From a virus, in IMG/VR virus record IMGVR_UViG_3300035670_000576, positions 1-39,026 of that record: a DNA stretch of 39,026 nucleotides; one strand, written 5' to 3'. The notes beneath the pieces are model-generated. The model saw nothing but the letters and a program-made list of their open reading frames with translations. It searched no databases and was not told the origin of the DNA. A program made the translations under genes and the position numbers. Numbering within the stretch: position 1 is the stretch's first letter; every line of letters starts with the position of its first letter. Shown here piece by piece: positions 28,013 through 36,842 of this stretch.

Positions 28013-30061
28013 TTATCTGCTAAAGCTAAAGCTTGGTATAAAACCACTTACCCCGCTAAGAATTGATCCGAATTGCTGGGCAAACGTGGGCTGGCTTGCC
28101 TGCGCTCTTGCATAATCGCCATACATTGAAGCCTGTGCGTTTTGCATTGTATTGTATATGCCTCCAGCCTGCCCGGAAAGCTGAACAATTGCATTTGGAT
28201 CAACATAGGCGTATGGAGTCATCTGCGTTCTTGCTGCCTGGAATTGTCCAGCAGAACCAGCCGCCTGTTGGGTGGCCGCGCCAGTGTATTGCTGGAGAAG
28301 CGCCTGCTGTTGCGCGGCCCGTTGGGATGCGAGGTTATAAGCAGATGGACCCGAAGCGGCAAAAGCAGATGCAGCGCCCAGGCGAGATTGTTGAAGTGCG
28401 TTACGAAGTGACACATCGCGTGCCATGGCATCTCCAACACTCTGGCCGGAAGCCAAGAATCCCTGGGCGGCACCAAGGCGGGTTGCGAGCCGTTGCTCTC
28501 CCGCCAGTCCGGTCGTGACCGCTTCCTCGACCGCAGGCGCAACCCCGAAGATGTTGCCACGGGCGGTCTGGGCGGCGCGGGCGGCCTGCTGGTATTGGCG
28601 CTGTTCCTCCGCGCCTAACTGTGACCCAAGGCGAAGCTGGGCGGCAATGGACTCCTCGGTCTGGCGGCGCAGGGCTTCGGTGCTTTCGGAGGTGGTCGGG
28701 CCGAGGGGGGAGGTCGCCATCGTGCGATACTGCTCTCCGAGTGTCGTGATGGTTTCAAATAACTTTGGATCAATTTGTTTAATTTGATCCAGAGTTCTTT
28801 CTTCCGGCAGCCTGAGTGATTCCCTGAATTTGGATATTGCCGTGGTTGCATCTGCCCCCGAAATCGGAGTGTATCTTGTGTAAAGATTTTGCGCCTGAAG
28901 CGTGTCGGCCTTTACATCCGCAAGCTGTTTCTCAAGATTTGTAATTGTGCTTTGCGCCGCGCTTTTCTGAGATGCTGGCAGGCTTGGAAGAACGCTCTTG
29001 GCTTGGGTGATTTGCGATTCAAGATCGGTTATGGTTGCAGTGCCAATGTCTGACAGTCTTTTATATTCGTTCTTTCTGGCGGTGTTGATGTCGTCAAGGA
29101 TCTGTTGATCCGTTACTTGCATATTTAGCTTGCTGGCCAAATCTCCGGTTTGAAACACTCTGCCAGATGTAAATGCGGCAAGCCCTTGGTCAATCTGGGA
29201 AACTCTTTGATCCGGGGCTGTTGCGATTGAGACGGCATCGGTCAAGCCGACCTTCGAGAATGATTCCTGAATTAGCGGGGCTGTCTGGTTGGCGGTACGG
29301 ATAAGACGGTTAAGGGCATCCTCCTCAACAAAAAGCCTGTTTCTGGCATCTTCTTGAATTTTACCGCTTGTAGTATCAACGCGCTTTTTCTGCGCTGCGA
29401 CAATTTCCCTTTGATTGTCCACCGCATTGATCGCATCCTGAACATCCGTGACGGACTTGATGACGTTTTTGGCGTTTTCGCCAAGCTTGCTGGAATCAAA
29501 TCCGCGAACCTGGGATGCGTATTTTTGAAGTTCGTTTTTCTGGGCTGCGCTTAGATTTGAAACGCCGGTAATCTTTGCCTCGGCAAATGCAATGGAGTAG
29601 TTGTTGATCGCATCTACGATATTCTTGGGATTGCTAACAACTGCCGCAGATTTGTATTGGCTTAAAACCTTTTGTTGTGCGGCATTCAAACTACCAAGCT
29701 TTGAGGAATAGGCATTTAGAACGGTTCGATAATTATCCAGGCGCTCCTGCGGCGTATCAGCATTTTTGTCTATTTTATTCCCAAAGGAGTTTACCTCATT
29801 TTGAACCTGTTTTTGCGCTATGCCTTCGGCGTATTTTTCTGCCTCGCTTTTCGAGCTAAAATACTTTGCCTTATCATTATCATTCCAATCACTCCTCCAC
29901 TCATACCACGGCCTTCCTGGCTTGTTTGGGGCTGGCAAACCCTGCTTTACAATAAAGTCATAATACTGCCTATGGATGGCATCACCCCAAGGCGCTGATG
30001 GATTTGGCAACTCTATAATTTTGCCAGTGCCTTTTTCAACAAATCCTCTGAACGCGGCCAT
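28013..30061 (-). CDS. Large helical internal virion protein
   Basis: 682 residues. Residues about 70-430 are long coiled-coil-like helices (NEVNSFGNKIDK, DARNRLFVEEDALNRLIRTA, SAAQSTITNLEKQLADVKAD). The C-terminal part is Gln/Ala-rich (QQAARAAQTARGNIFG, SQRAAQQQALLQQYTGAATQ) and ends in a Gly/Phe/Ser tail. Such Ala/Gln-rich proteins beside the tail genes are typical ejection-cargo proteins. No membrane helix is obvious. It starts 1 nt after the next gene's stop. Role by context. Confidence 0.62.
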   Translation of the reverse strand: MAAFRGFVEKGTGKIIELPNPSAPWGDAIHRQYYDFIVKQGLPAPNKPGRPWYEWRSDWNDNDKAKYFSSKSEAEKYAEGIAQKQVQNEVNSFGNKIDKNADTPQERLDNYRTVLNAYSSKLGSLNAAQQKVLSQYKSAAVVSNPKNIVDAINNYSIAFAEAKITGVSNLSAAQKNELQKYASQVRGFDSSKLGENAKNVIKSVTDVQDAINAVDNQREIVAAQKKRVDTTSGKIQEDARNRLFVEEDALNRLIRTANQTAPLIQESFSKVGLTDAVSIATAPDQRVSQIDQGLAAFTSGRVFQTGDLASKLNMQVTDQQILDDINTARKNEYKRLSDIGTATITDLESQITQAKSVLPSLPASQKSAAQSTITNLEKQLADVKADTLQAQNLYTRYTPISGADATTAISKFRESLRLPEERTLDQIKQIDPKLFETITTLGEQYRTMATSPLGPTTSESTEALRRQTEESIAAQLRLGSQLGAEEQRQYQQAARAAQTARGNIFGVAPAVEEAVTTGLAGEQRLATRLGAAQGFLASGQSVGDAMARDVSLRNALQQSRLGAASAFAASGPSAYNLASQRAAQQQALLQQYTGAATQQAAGSAGQFQAARTQMTPYAYVDPNAIVQLSGQAGGIYNTMQNAQASMYGDYARAQASQPTFAQQFGSILSGVSGFIPSFSFSR

Positions 30062-30062
30062 A

Positions 30063-30524
30063 TTAGATCATTGTCCTTTGTCTTGCTTGTGCCAGATAAT
30101 CAACCGGAGGAATGCCAGTACCCGCTGAAACCTCCGGCGGAACCGCGCCCATCGGGGATTGCCCGTAAAGACGAGCAAACTGCGTGGCAGCCTGTTGGCC
30201 TAGCGCACGCTGGGTGGCAAAAGCCTCCGGGGCAAGCTCAAACTGGCGACGCATGGTTTCCAGGGAGCGTTGCGGGCCAAGCTCGCGCTCGACCTGAAGA
30301 CCGGCTTGGGCCGCTGCCTGAAGATCCAATGCCGCCATCTGCCGTTCCAATTCCCGCTGGCGGGGGGAATATCTTTCACGAAGACGTTCCTCAAGCGCCG
30401 CAACTTCGGGTTGTTTCTGGATATACGTCTCCAGGGAAGAACGATAAAACAATTCGTTTGCCCTAGCCGCTTCGGACGGGTCTGGCGGCGGGGGCGGTGC
30501 CGGGATGGATGGTCCGCCGCCCAT
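30063..30524 (-). CDS. Internal virion-type protein with MGGGPSIPAPPPPP N-terminus
   Basis: 153 residues. The first 18 are Gly/Pro-rich (MGGGPSIPAPPPPPDPSEAA), followed by helical Arg/Gln/Leu-rich sequence (EALEERL-type, SPRQRELERQMAALDLQAAA). The poly-Pro N-terminus followed by helix is common among small internal or tail-associated phage proteins. The ATG overlaps the previous stop (TAATG). It is probably an ejection or core protein. Confidence 0.6.
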   Translation of the reverse strand: MGGGPSIPAPPPPPDPSEAARANELFYRSSLETYIQKQPEVAALEERLRERYSPRQRELERQMAALDLQAAAQAGLQVERELGPQRSLETMRRQFELAPEAFATQRALGQQAATQFARLYGQSPMGAVPPEVSAGTGIPPVDYLAQARQRTMI

Positions 30525-30916
30525 TAGATTAAAGCCTTCCGCATAAATTTCATGTAATCGTAACTCCTATGCCTTCCGCCTCTGTTGAAGGTGATCCTGC
30601 GCCTCGGACCCACGTTGTCGAACAGAATATACAGAAGTCTTTTTAGAGCTATCTTGCTCTGGCTAGTAGGTTTACCATCAATGGATGTCACAGTCAAGTC
30701 GATGAAAACATCATCACCGTCCTCGTGGTGAACATAATGTTTCGGCTCCTCGTTTGCGTAAATCATTCTGCATAAAGCAACTCCAGCAACATCTCCTGAC
30801 TGATCCCGCACAACTCCAACCAATTTGTTGCGGTCAAACCAGTCATACCATTTGCCAAAGTCCGGCCAAGTGGATTCAGGCACCCCTGAAGCCTCAATAT
30901 ACTCTCGCGGTGTCAT
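30524..30916 (-). CDS. Unknown virion-block protein (130 residues)
   Basis: Alpha/beta protein (WYDWFDRNKLVGVVRDQSGD, VAGVALCRMIYAN, DDVFIDLTVTSIDG, LKRLLYILFDNV), loosely like a GNAT-type fold with strands and a long helix. Its ATG overlaps the nozzle gene stop (TGATG-type). Genes at this place in T7-like phages encode small internal virion proteins; I cannot confirm homology. Confidence 0.5.
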   Translation of the reverse strand: MTPREYIEASGVPESTWPDFGKWYDWFDRNKLVGVVRDQSGDVAGVALCRMIYANEEPKHYVHHEDGDDVFIDLTVTSIDGKPTSQSKIALKRLLYILFDNVGPRRRITFNRGGRHRSYDYMKFMRKALI

Positions 30917-32730
30917 CAGATGTTCTTCTGCACCTCGATGGTGTCTGGGTTTGCAGCCAGTAATACCGAGCGCACGGCAAGCTTCTTGGCTGGCGAGGAA
31001 ACCTTCATCTTCATATTACGCCACTTCTGGTAGCTGCGAAGGCTGTCGGCGCGGCGGTTGGAGGTCTGGGCGGAAAGGGTAGCCGGAAGGGTGAACGGCA
31101 GGGTAAGCCCGCCAGGGGTTGCCGTGTCCACAGATGTCCCGACGGTGACGTATTGGGAGTCAGTCTCACGCTTCAGGGATATGGTGCAGTTGGTGGCTGT
31201 CGAGTAATAAAACTCGATCTCATAGTGCGACCCGTACTTTTGTGAAATCCTGTCATCAAAGTCGTAAGCCTTGGTCACAAGGTAACTGTCGTAGCTTGTG
31301 CCAAAGTCCTTGAACTGCGTGTCGCCATCGCCGGAAACGTCGGGGTCGAGATAATCGAAGCTATGCCCGACCTTGCTGGTTGGCGTGCCAATCGCCAGCT
31401 TCGGGCCGGTGGTGCTGTATCCGGCAGAAAAGTTTGTCTCATACATGGCCGATGCCCCGATGTTCCAGTAACCCTCAAAGGCATTGAAAAGCAGGTTGAA
31501 GACAATGGTGTGGCTGTTGACGGTTGAGGAGTCAAGCGGGACGGAAAGAAAGTAGCGGTTGTTGTGGAATTGCCCCACGCAATTACCAAGAAAGTTTCGG
31601 TTGATTCTGGCGATCAGATCCTTGATGGCCTCGGAAACAGGCACGCCGATGACAAAGTAATCGTCAGCCAAGGATCTGGCAACCGAGCGGATGCCATCGT
31701 TGGCGAGGAAGTAAACATCCTTACCGGCATAAGCCACCGATCCACCCGACACGCAACCAATGCGGTCGTTAAGCAGGCGAACCGTCCAGCCCGCCGCCGT
31801 GGTCTGGGTCGGGTCAACCGTCACCACATAAATCTTGGTCGGCTTGAAGACCAGAAGCTCGTAGTCAAAGAAGGGCTGGATGGCCACGATGTCCTGCCCG
31901 TCGTTTCCTCCGACAATGATTGAATTGGTCGACTTCCAAACTTCCGGGTCAAGGATGTCTGAGGCATAAAGTGTATTGCGGTTGTCGCCTGTTCCGACCG
32001 CAAACATACGGTTAGTGAACTGCTTGATGAGCCGAAGGCCGGTTGGCGCCCCGTTATTAAGCGTGGCCGTGGCAGAAGCGCTTGTCCCGTCCCCGGTGAT
32101 CGTCACGGTCGGTGCAGTCGTGTATCCCGAACCCGCATTGGTGACAAGTATGCTGGTTATCTTACCGCCCGAATAAGTGCCGACCGTTGCAGAGGCGGTT
32201 GTGCCATAGGCTTGGCTTGGCGCACTCAGGGTTATGGTCGAGGTGGTGTAGCCGTTTCCCTGATTGGTAACGGTAATGGAAATCACGCTTGAGCCTTGGG
32301 TATAATTTGTCGTTCCGTCAGTAAAATTCAGGGTCGATGAACCATCGGCGTAGTAAAGGCGATTAAGGAATTGCGAGAAGTAAACATCCACCGCACCGCT
32401 TGCCACGGTTCCGCCGGTGGTGCCGAAGCTGGTTGCGCTTGTCGTCCTGAAGATCGAGCCATTGGTGGCCACGACAAGTTCCTCAATGTTGGGGGTATCG
32501 AAGTAGTGCATCCCCTGAATGGCCGATCCTGCCGACACATTGGTAGATATTGCCTCGATCCCCATGCGGGTCTGAAGCGTACCGCTCGGACTGATCGTCA
32601 TGTTGTAAAGCTCGCTGGCTTGGTTGTTGCCAATGAGGTTGGGCGTTACGCCAGAGACCTGGCCACCCTCAAACGAGGTAGATCCCGCAATGGACAGGAC
32701 GTCGTCAATCGAGTCGATGTAATAGGGCAT
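30916..32730 (-). CDS. Tail nozzle/tubular protein B (T7 gp12-like)
   Basis: 604 residues, beta-rich, with repeating blade-like segments (RMFAVGTGDNRNTLYASDIL, DIVAIQPFFDYELLVFKPTK, GCVSGGSVAYAGKDVYFLAN, NRYFLSVPLDSSTVN). This is the look of tail tube nozzle proteins that close the short tail. Residues about 147-222 hold two repeats of ITVTN(Q)G-N-GYTT and LVTNAGSGYTT-type, an inserted beta domain. Ribosome site AAGGAGGGCTTCTCGTC. It follows the adaptor/tube gene at 32746, as in podoviruses. Confidence 0.75.
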   Translation of the reverse strand: MPYYIDSIDDVLSIAGSTSFEGGQVSGVTPNLIGNNQASELYNMTISPSGTLQTRMGIEAISTNVSAGSAIQGMHYFDTPNIEELVVATNGSIFRTTSATSFGTTGGTVASGAVDVYFSQFLNRLYYADGSSTLNFTDGTTNYTQGSSVISITVTNQGNGYTTSTITLSAPSQAYGTTASATVGTYSGGKITSILVTNAGSGYTTAPTVTITGDGTSASATATLNNGAPTGLRLIKQFTNRMFAVGTGDNRNTLYASDILDPEVWKSTNSIIVGGNDGQDIVAIQPFFDYELLVFKPTKIYVVTVDPTQTTAAGWTVRLLNDRIGCVSGGSVAYAGKDVYFLANDGIRSVARSLADDYFVIGVPVSEAIKDLIARINRNFLGNCVGQFHNNRYFLSVPLDSSTVNSHTIVFNLLFNAFEGYWNIGASAMYETNFSAGYSTTGPKLAIGTPTSKVGHSFDYLDPDVSGDGDTQFKDFGTSYDSYLVTKAYDFDDRISQKYGSHYEIEFYYSTATNCTISLKRETDSQYVTVGTSVDTATPGGLTLPFTLPATLSAQTSNRRADSLRSYQKWRNMKMKVSSPAKKLAVRSVLLAANPDTIEVQKNI

Positions 32731-32745
32731 GACGAGAAGCCCTCC

Positions 32746-33444
32746 TTATGAAGCTGTGATTTCCTCGGTCGTAAGGTCGCCAAGGCTGGACGGAGTGATC
32801 TGCTTGATTCCACCCACCTGGCTCAACTCGTAGTTGGCCATTGCGGCAAGGTCGGCATTGGCGGTCTGCACGATCTGGGCGGCCTTGGCATATTGGCGCT
32901 CGCGCTCCAGGGCATCGGAATGAGTCAGGGCAAGGACAACCTGATGGACGTGCGGCAGGCGAAGTTCGTCATCCAGAGCATCATTGGACGGCGGAAAGTC
33001 AACCACGTAGTTGTTTCGCGTGACGCACTTCAACTTCTCCACCACCCGAAGCGCTATGGTCCCCGCAGTTTCCAATCGCGGATACAGATCAAGCTGTGCA
33101 ACTCCGCTCGTATTGCGGCCAGTAAAGTGATAAAGAACCGGCGTGCCGGTGCGGGTGTCCTCGAGCAGGTCAGCGTCTTGGCTGACGATGGTGGATAGAT
33201 CAATGGGTTCAACTTCGGATTGGTCATAGGCCACGGATAGGGGGGTTTCGACGTTGGTGCCGAGTGTGATGGTGCGCCCGGTTCCGACGGAATAAGTGGA
33301 GGTGGTCACACTCTCCCGCCACGGGGCGAAGTTCCACACGCGCCGGTAGTTTAGCGATGCGGACTTCTTGAGAAAGGTTACGGTGTCGGAGTCGGTCTTG
33401 CCGATCTTCTCACCTGCAAACGTGGCGATTTCGGATAGGGTCAA
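32746..33444 (-). CDS. Tail tubular protein A / head-tail adaptor (T7 gp11-like)
   Basis: 232 residues. The N-terminal region MTLSEIATFAGEKIGKTDSD, then FLKKSASLNYRRVWNFAPWR is a helical segment of the type seen in tubular protein A; the middle is beta (TITLGTNVETPLSVAYDQSE, LYHFTGRNTSGVAQLDLYPR) and the C-terminus is helical (LALTHSDALERERQYAKAAQ). The start is a TTG overlapping the tail fibre stop (TTGA). It connects the portal to the nozzle. Confidence 0.72.
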   Translation of the reverse strand: MTLSEIATFAGEKIGKTDSDTVTFLKKSASLNYRRVWNFAPWRESVTTSTYSVGTGRTITLGTNVETPLSVAYDQSEVEPIDLSTIVSQDADLLEDTRTGTPVLYHFTGRNTSGVAQLDLYPRLETAGTIALRVVEKLKCVTRNNYVVDFPPSNDALDDELRLPHVHQVVLALTHSDALERERQYAKAAQIVQTANADLAAMANYELSQVGGIKQITPSSLGDLTTEEITAS

Positions 33445-34802
33445 GCAGCCTCCAGCGCAGATACGCGGGTCTTTAGTGAGTCGTTTTCGGCCTTTAATTC
33501 CTGAATTGCCTTGGTCAAAACAGCAATAAGGTTCTGGTAGGCCACGCTATAATAGCCTTCGGCTCCGCCCTGTTGGACAACTCCATTGACATAAATCTGT
33601 CCATCCAATGCAGTCAGCAATTCTTGGGCAATAAATCCGCTCTGAATGCTTTGATCGCTAGACCAAGTTTCCTTATATTTGTAGGTAACTGGATTTAGCT
33701 TTCCAACCACATCCAAGCCAGAGGCAAGCGGCTGAATGTCTTCCTTGATGCGTGAATCCGATCCATTGACATAGGCTCCAGCACCCCAGACTCCTGTTCC
33801 ATTGACCTGAAGATTGTATGCTCCCTGGTCGGTTGTGCCTGCGATGTAAACCTCTCCTGCGCTTGTAATACGCATACGCTCTGATGGAGTAACATCTGTA
33901 TTTGTATTATTTGTTGCAAAAACTATGTTTGCCCTTACGTCGGATGTGTCAAATTCCTCCGCCGAAATGAGTGCGCTTGGGTTTGTTGCGGTCGAGGAAA
34001 ATGCAAAACCAATGCCTGTCTTCTGCTGGGTTCCTGATGCGCTTCCAGTTATTACGCGAATGGTTTCAGTGTCGGTTGCCGCGCCCTGAACAACCAGCTT
34101 CGCGGCAGATGGATCTGTATTCCCAATCCCAACATTGCCGCTGGAATCAATGCGTAGGCGTTCTGCGGAATTTGTGTAAAATCTTAAATATCCAGTTGCG
34201 CCAGTAGATTCACCGTTAATCTTTAAGGTGCTGTCAAATTGGTAGTCGTTTCCAGATCCAATTCTTACTGATCCATTTACCTCAAGCTTTGTTGCTGGAC
34301 TCGCCGTTCCAATCCCAACATTCCCACTCGAATCCACCCGCAATCTCTCTGTCCCTTGCGTACTCGCCGCAAGCGTATCTGCGGCGGGGAAGAAGAGGCC
34401 GGTGTTGGTGTCGCCGATAGGGACAATGGCCGGATCTGCTGCGGTTCCCGTGCCGGTGGTGACAAGCGTGGTGGCGACCAAGGTTGGGATGGTGCCGGTG
34501 GTGATGGTTGCGGCGGTGGAGGTGGTTGTGCCAAAAGTACCCGTCTCAATCGTTCCGGTAGTCACCTTGGCGGTCGGAAGAGTTTGGGCAAAGTTGGCAA
34601 CCGTGATGCGCTTTAACGCATTAGAATCGGACGCATCCCCAATCAGAAGCGTGTCATTGGTGGCCGTCACCGTCTCGGCGGTGCGGTCTTGGATAAATCC
34701 TGAGGTCGGGGTCGCATTGTTGACCAGCGCACCAAGCTTGGCCGCCGTCACGTCATTGGCGACTCCGTCGGTAAAAGTTGTTCCTGCTGAAAATGAAGCC
34801 AT
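33441..34802 (-). CDS. Tail fibre with S74 intramolecular chaperone
   Basis: 453 residues. Beta-repeat shaft with two copies of RLRxDSSGNVGIG (ERLRVDSSGNVGIGTASP and ERLRIDSSGNVGIGNTDP). The C-terminal 106 residues (from about 348) are a peptidase S74 chaperone: SDSRIKEDIQPL with a Ser/Lys dyad (Ser348, Lys353), GFIAQEL, then YSVAYQNLIAVLTKAI and a terminal coiled coil (ELKAENDSLKTRVSALE). The domain assembles the trimer and then cuts itself off. It is therefore the likely receptor-contact fibre. Ribosome site AGGGAGGATAGGATACC. Confidence 0.88.
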   Translation of the reverse strand: MASFSAGTTFTDGVANDVTAAKLGALVNNATPTSGFIQDRTAETVTATNDTLLIGDASDSNALKRITVANFAQTLPTAKVTTGTIETGTFGTTTSTAATITTGTIPTLVATTLVTTGTGTAADPAIVPIGDTNTGLFFPAADTLAASTQGTERLRVDSSGNVGIGTASPATKLEVNGSVRIGSGNDYQFDSTLKINGESTGATGYLRFYTNSAERLRIDSSGNVGIGNTDPSAAKLVVQGAATDTETIRVITGSASGTQQKTGIGFAFSSTATNPSALISAEEFDTSDVRANIVFATNNTNTDVTPSERMRITSAGEVYIAGTTDQGAYNLQVNGTGVWGAGAYVNGSDSRIKEDIQPLASGLDVVGKLNPVTYKYKETWSSDQSIQSGFIAQELLTALDGQIYVNGVVQQGGAEGYYSVAYQNLIAVLTKAIQELKAENDSLKTRVSALEAA

Positions 34803-34808
34803 GGTATC

Positions 34809-35063
34809 CTATCCTCCCTGGGTAAGCCGGGAGCGGATCGCATCCCAAGCAACACTGACAATAGCACCAATCGAGCCTGCCACAAGTAGCATCTTGGTCT
34901 TCAAATGCTCCAGGGATGTCACCCTGTTTGACAGGTCGCCAAAGCTGGATAGGGAGCGTTCCACCATCCCGATCAGGGTAACTTGGCGTTCTTCCATCCG
35001 GGCCAGCCGCTCGGACATGGTCCCGAATTTTTCACGCAGGTCATGTATCTCATCAAGACTCAC
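34809..35063 (-). CDS. XhlA-like membrane-anchored coiled-coil protein
   Basis: 84 residues from GTG 35063. An N-terminal coiled coil (LREKFGTMSERLARMEERQV, then SLSSFGDLSNRVTSLEHLKT) is followed by a hydrophobic helix (LLVAGSIGAIVSVAWDAI). XhlA-type haemolysin or holin-accessory proteins have this layout, as do some spanin-like proteins. It lies within the fibre region, so it may instead be a tail component. GTG has GGAGGGCAAGGGTC upstream. Confidence 0.6.
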   Translation of the reverse strand: MSLDEIHDLREKFGTMSERLARMEERQVTLIGMVERSLSSFGDLSNRVTSLEHLKTKMLLVAGSIGAIVSVAWDAIRSRLTQGG

Positions 35064-35334
35064 GACCCTTGCCCTCCAGATACTTTAGAGCCACGGCCAG
35101 ATGCACGACAGCGTCCACAATCTCGTCCCGATCCCGACCCTCCTCCACAATGCGCTTGATTGAGCGGTTGACACTCAACAGGTGCTTCACCTTCCCGATG
35201 TACTTTGTCTCCCTCGCAACCGTGTTGTTCTCCCCGGCAAACCTCAACGCCTCCTTGAAACAGGCGTATTCCTTTCGCGTCATCAAGAAACGCAAACTCA
35301 AATTGGTGAGCCAGATGGCGAGGGTTTTCCACAT
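35053..35334 (-). CDS. Unknown protein with hydrophobic N-terminus (93 residues)
   Basis: MWKTLAIWLTNLSLRFLMTR is hydrophobic, then helical, ending LEGKGRES. A second frame over the same bases is also open (MENPRHLAHQ...), but this one has GGGGATTTAGTCC upstream and overlaps the next gene by 11 nt, matching the local gene spacing. It could be a membrane-associated protein accompanying the coiled-coil protein downstream. Confidence 0.5.
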   Translation of the reverse strand: MWKTLAIWLTNLSLRFLMTRKEYACFKEALRFAGENNTVARETKYIGKVKHLLSVNRSIKRIVEEGRDRDEIVDAVVHLAVALKYLEGKGRES

Positions 35335-35337
35335 GGA

Positions 35338-35619
35338 CTAAATCCCCTCCGGCACGGGCGGGGCGACATATTGGACGGCATCGGCCTTTGGCAAAGCCGC
35401 CTCGTATTGTTCTTGCGTTAGCTCCTCGCCTACTTCAGCCAGACGATCCGCAATGGGCGGAACGGCGGCGATGAGGCAGCTGCCGTCAGCGTCTTTCTGG
35501 CAATCGGAGGCAGGCGTGAACCAAGTCTCGGCCTGTTCGTTTGGGTAGCCGCTTTCTGCGTCCATCTGGTTGCGTATGGATTCGTAGGCCGAGGGAGTAA
35601 CCCTAAAAAAGCGGTTCAT
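35338..35619 (-). CDS. Unknown protein, possible fibre accessory (93 residues)
   Basis: The ATG at 35617-35619 overlaps the lectin-like gene stop (ATGA). The protein begins MNRFFRVTPSAYESIRNQMD and contains SGYPNEQAETWFTPA, with a conserved-looking CQKDADGSC pair of cysteines. Short proteins next to fibres often act as assembly factors; no motif shows it here. Confidence 0.5.
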   Translation of the reverse strand: MNRFFRVTPSAYESIRNQMDAESGYPNEQAETWFTPASDCQKDADGSCLIAAVPPIADRLAEVGEELTQEQYEAALPKADAVQYVAPPVPEGI

Positions 35620-36392
35620 GTGATTGCCCATTTCGCATATAAATAATCCTCAACCCTGCCACGATCCGATGACGAAAGAATTGATGAGTACACAATAATT
35701 TCCCCTATATCTCCATCAAAAAAATAATCAGTGGCTTGACTTAGATTTGCTCCTAAATTTACTCCAGAGATTGAGATTGTATTCGTTGTGGTTGTAAAAA
35801 GTTGAGTTTTATTTAGCCTTGAAGTCCATAAATTAGAAGTAGCTTCAACATTGTATAAATTAAATTCCGTTAAGCTTTTAGATGGATTTCCAACTGTTTT
35901 GCGTGAATTAGTAAGTGTGTTATCATAAATGTTCCCATCAGTCCAAGGATAGTGAGATGCTAAAGTTTGGCCTGTTAAAAATTCTATTGGATGGCCGCTT
36001 TTAGTTGCAACAGAAGGCGGGTCTGAAACTATTTTTAGGGCTATGAAATAACACGCCGCCGTTATCCCAGAAAAAGCAAAGTCCATTTGCATAAAATCAT
36101 TACTGCCATCAAACCTAATGATGTTTCTACTGTTTTGAATTGATGTTTTTAGAACTGGCCGATCGTTGGATGTGGATTGCTTGAAATGCCTTCCATTCCC
36201 ACTTTGATCTTCCCACCTTGCCACGGATGATCCGTCCGTGGTGACGGCACTCCCGCCGCTGGTGGCATCAAATAAGCCTGTGGTGGCATCGAGCCAAAGC
36301 TGAAGGCCGGAGATATTGGCTGGGGAAAACGCCGCCGTTCCACCGAAAAACCCTTTGCGGTTAAGGATTCCGCTACTGGCAAAAAATCCCAT
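35616..36392 (-). CDS. Lectin-like (concanavalin/LamG-type) receptor-binding protein
   Basis: 258 residues. GLQLWLDATTGLFDATSGGS, then SSVARWEDQSGNGRHFKQST match the concanavalin-like/LamG fold (WLDA..., W.D.SGNG motif). It would bind carbohydrate on the host surface as a tail or capsid appendage. The first third is GC-rich (about 62% in 36241-36300), whereas from about 36190 leftward it drops to about 30% (16 of 60 at 35821-35880), a sharp break inside the coding frame. That suggests recombination with a foreign gene part. Start chosen at MGFFASSG because GGCGGGAGGGTAAG precedes it. Confidence 0.75.
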   Translation of the reverse strand: MGFFASSGILNRKGFFGGTAAFSPANISGLQLWLDATTGLFDATSGGSAVTTDGSSVARWEDQSGNGRHFKQSTSNDRPVLKTSIQNSRNIIRFDGSNDFMQMDFAFSGITAACYFIALKIVSDPPSVATKSGHPIEFLTGQTLASHYPWTDGNIYDNTLTNSRKTVGNPSKSLTEFNLYNVEATSNLWTSRLNKTQLFTTTTNTISISGVNLGANLSQATDYFFDGDIGEIIVYSSILSSSDRGRVEDYLYAKWAIT

Positions 36393-36393
36393 C

Positions 36394-36435
36394 TTACCCT
36401 CCCGCCGCCCCACCACCGCCGCCGAAGAAGCCCAT
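36394..36435 (-). CDS. 13-residue poly-Gly micro-ORF
   Basis: Frame MGFFGGGGGAAGG with its stop 1 nt before the next gene's start. The following gene begins with MGFFAS, so the first four residues repeat. The micro-ORF overlaps the lectin-gene ribosome site. It may be a coupling leader or an accidental repeat; translation is unproven. Confidence 0.25.
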   Translation of the reverse strand: MGFFGGGGGAAGG

Positions 36436-36437
36436 GA

Positions 36438-36842
36438 CTAGCCCTGAATCCCGACGATCCGGCCAGTGCCGGTTGAAGTTATGGCGGCGATTGCGCCGGT
36501 CGGGATGAAGTTGGATTCCCAGACAATACCCTGGCCGGATGTAAGTTGGATGTCGTCGGTCGCACTGGCCGTGCCGTTGGTATCAATAAACACTGTCCCG
36601 CTGGTGCATTGCACAAGCAGGTAATTGCGGGTGGAGTTGGTCGCAAACAAGGTTCCGTTACTGGTCGAAACCGTCAGGGTTCCGGTGCTGGTCGTTCCGC
36701 GAACAGAGGGAATCCCATCCGCCACATCCGCCTGAAGTGTGGTAAGCAACGCCTCGATCTCGGTGAGATTGGCGTTGATGGACATGGTTCCGCCGGAAAG
36801 CGGTCCCAGGCTCTCAATAATCGTGTTCCACTGGCGGCCCAT
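36438..36842 (-). CDS. Beta-rich virion-block protein, unknown
   Basis: 134 residues, Thr/Ser/Gly-rich (GTTSTGTLTVSTSNGTLFAT, TASATDDIQLTSGQGIVWES), likely beta-sandwich, with a helical N-terminus (NLTEIEALLTTLQADVADG). Such proteins are typical small head-decoration or tail proteins. The ATG overlaps the lipoprotein stop (TAATG). Confidence 0.55.
   Translation of the reverse strand: MGRQWNTIIESLGPLSGGTMSINANLTEIEALLTTLQADVADGIPSVRGTTSTGTLTVSTSNGTLFATNSTRNYLLVQCTSGTVFIDTNGTASATDDIQLTSGQGIVWESNFIPTGAIAAITSTGTGRIVGIQG

Noticed and set aside
34402-35088. 228-residue plus-strand frame
   Set aside because: Antisense to the tail fibre and XhlA-like genes; low-complexity Val/Ala-rich product typical of a shadow.
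35060-35332. Alternative 90-residue frame in the same region as the 35053-35334 gene
   Set aside because: Gly/Cys/His-rich composition typical of a shifted frame and worse agreement with neighbouring gene spacing.
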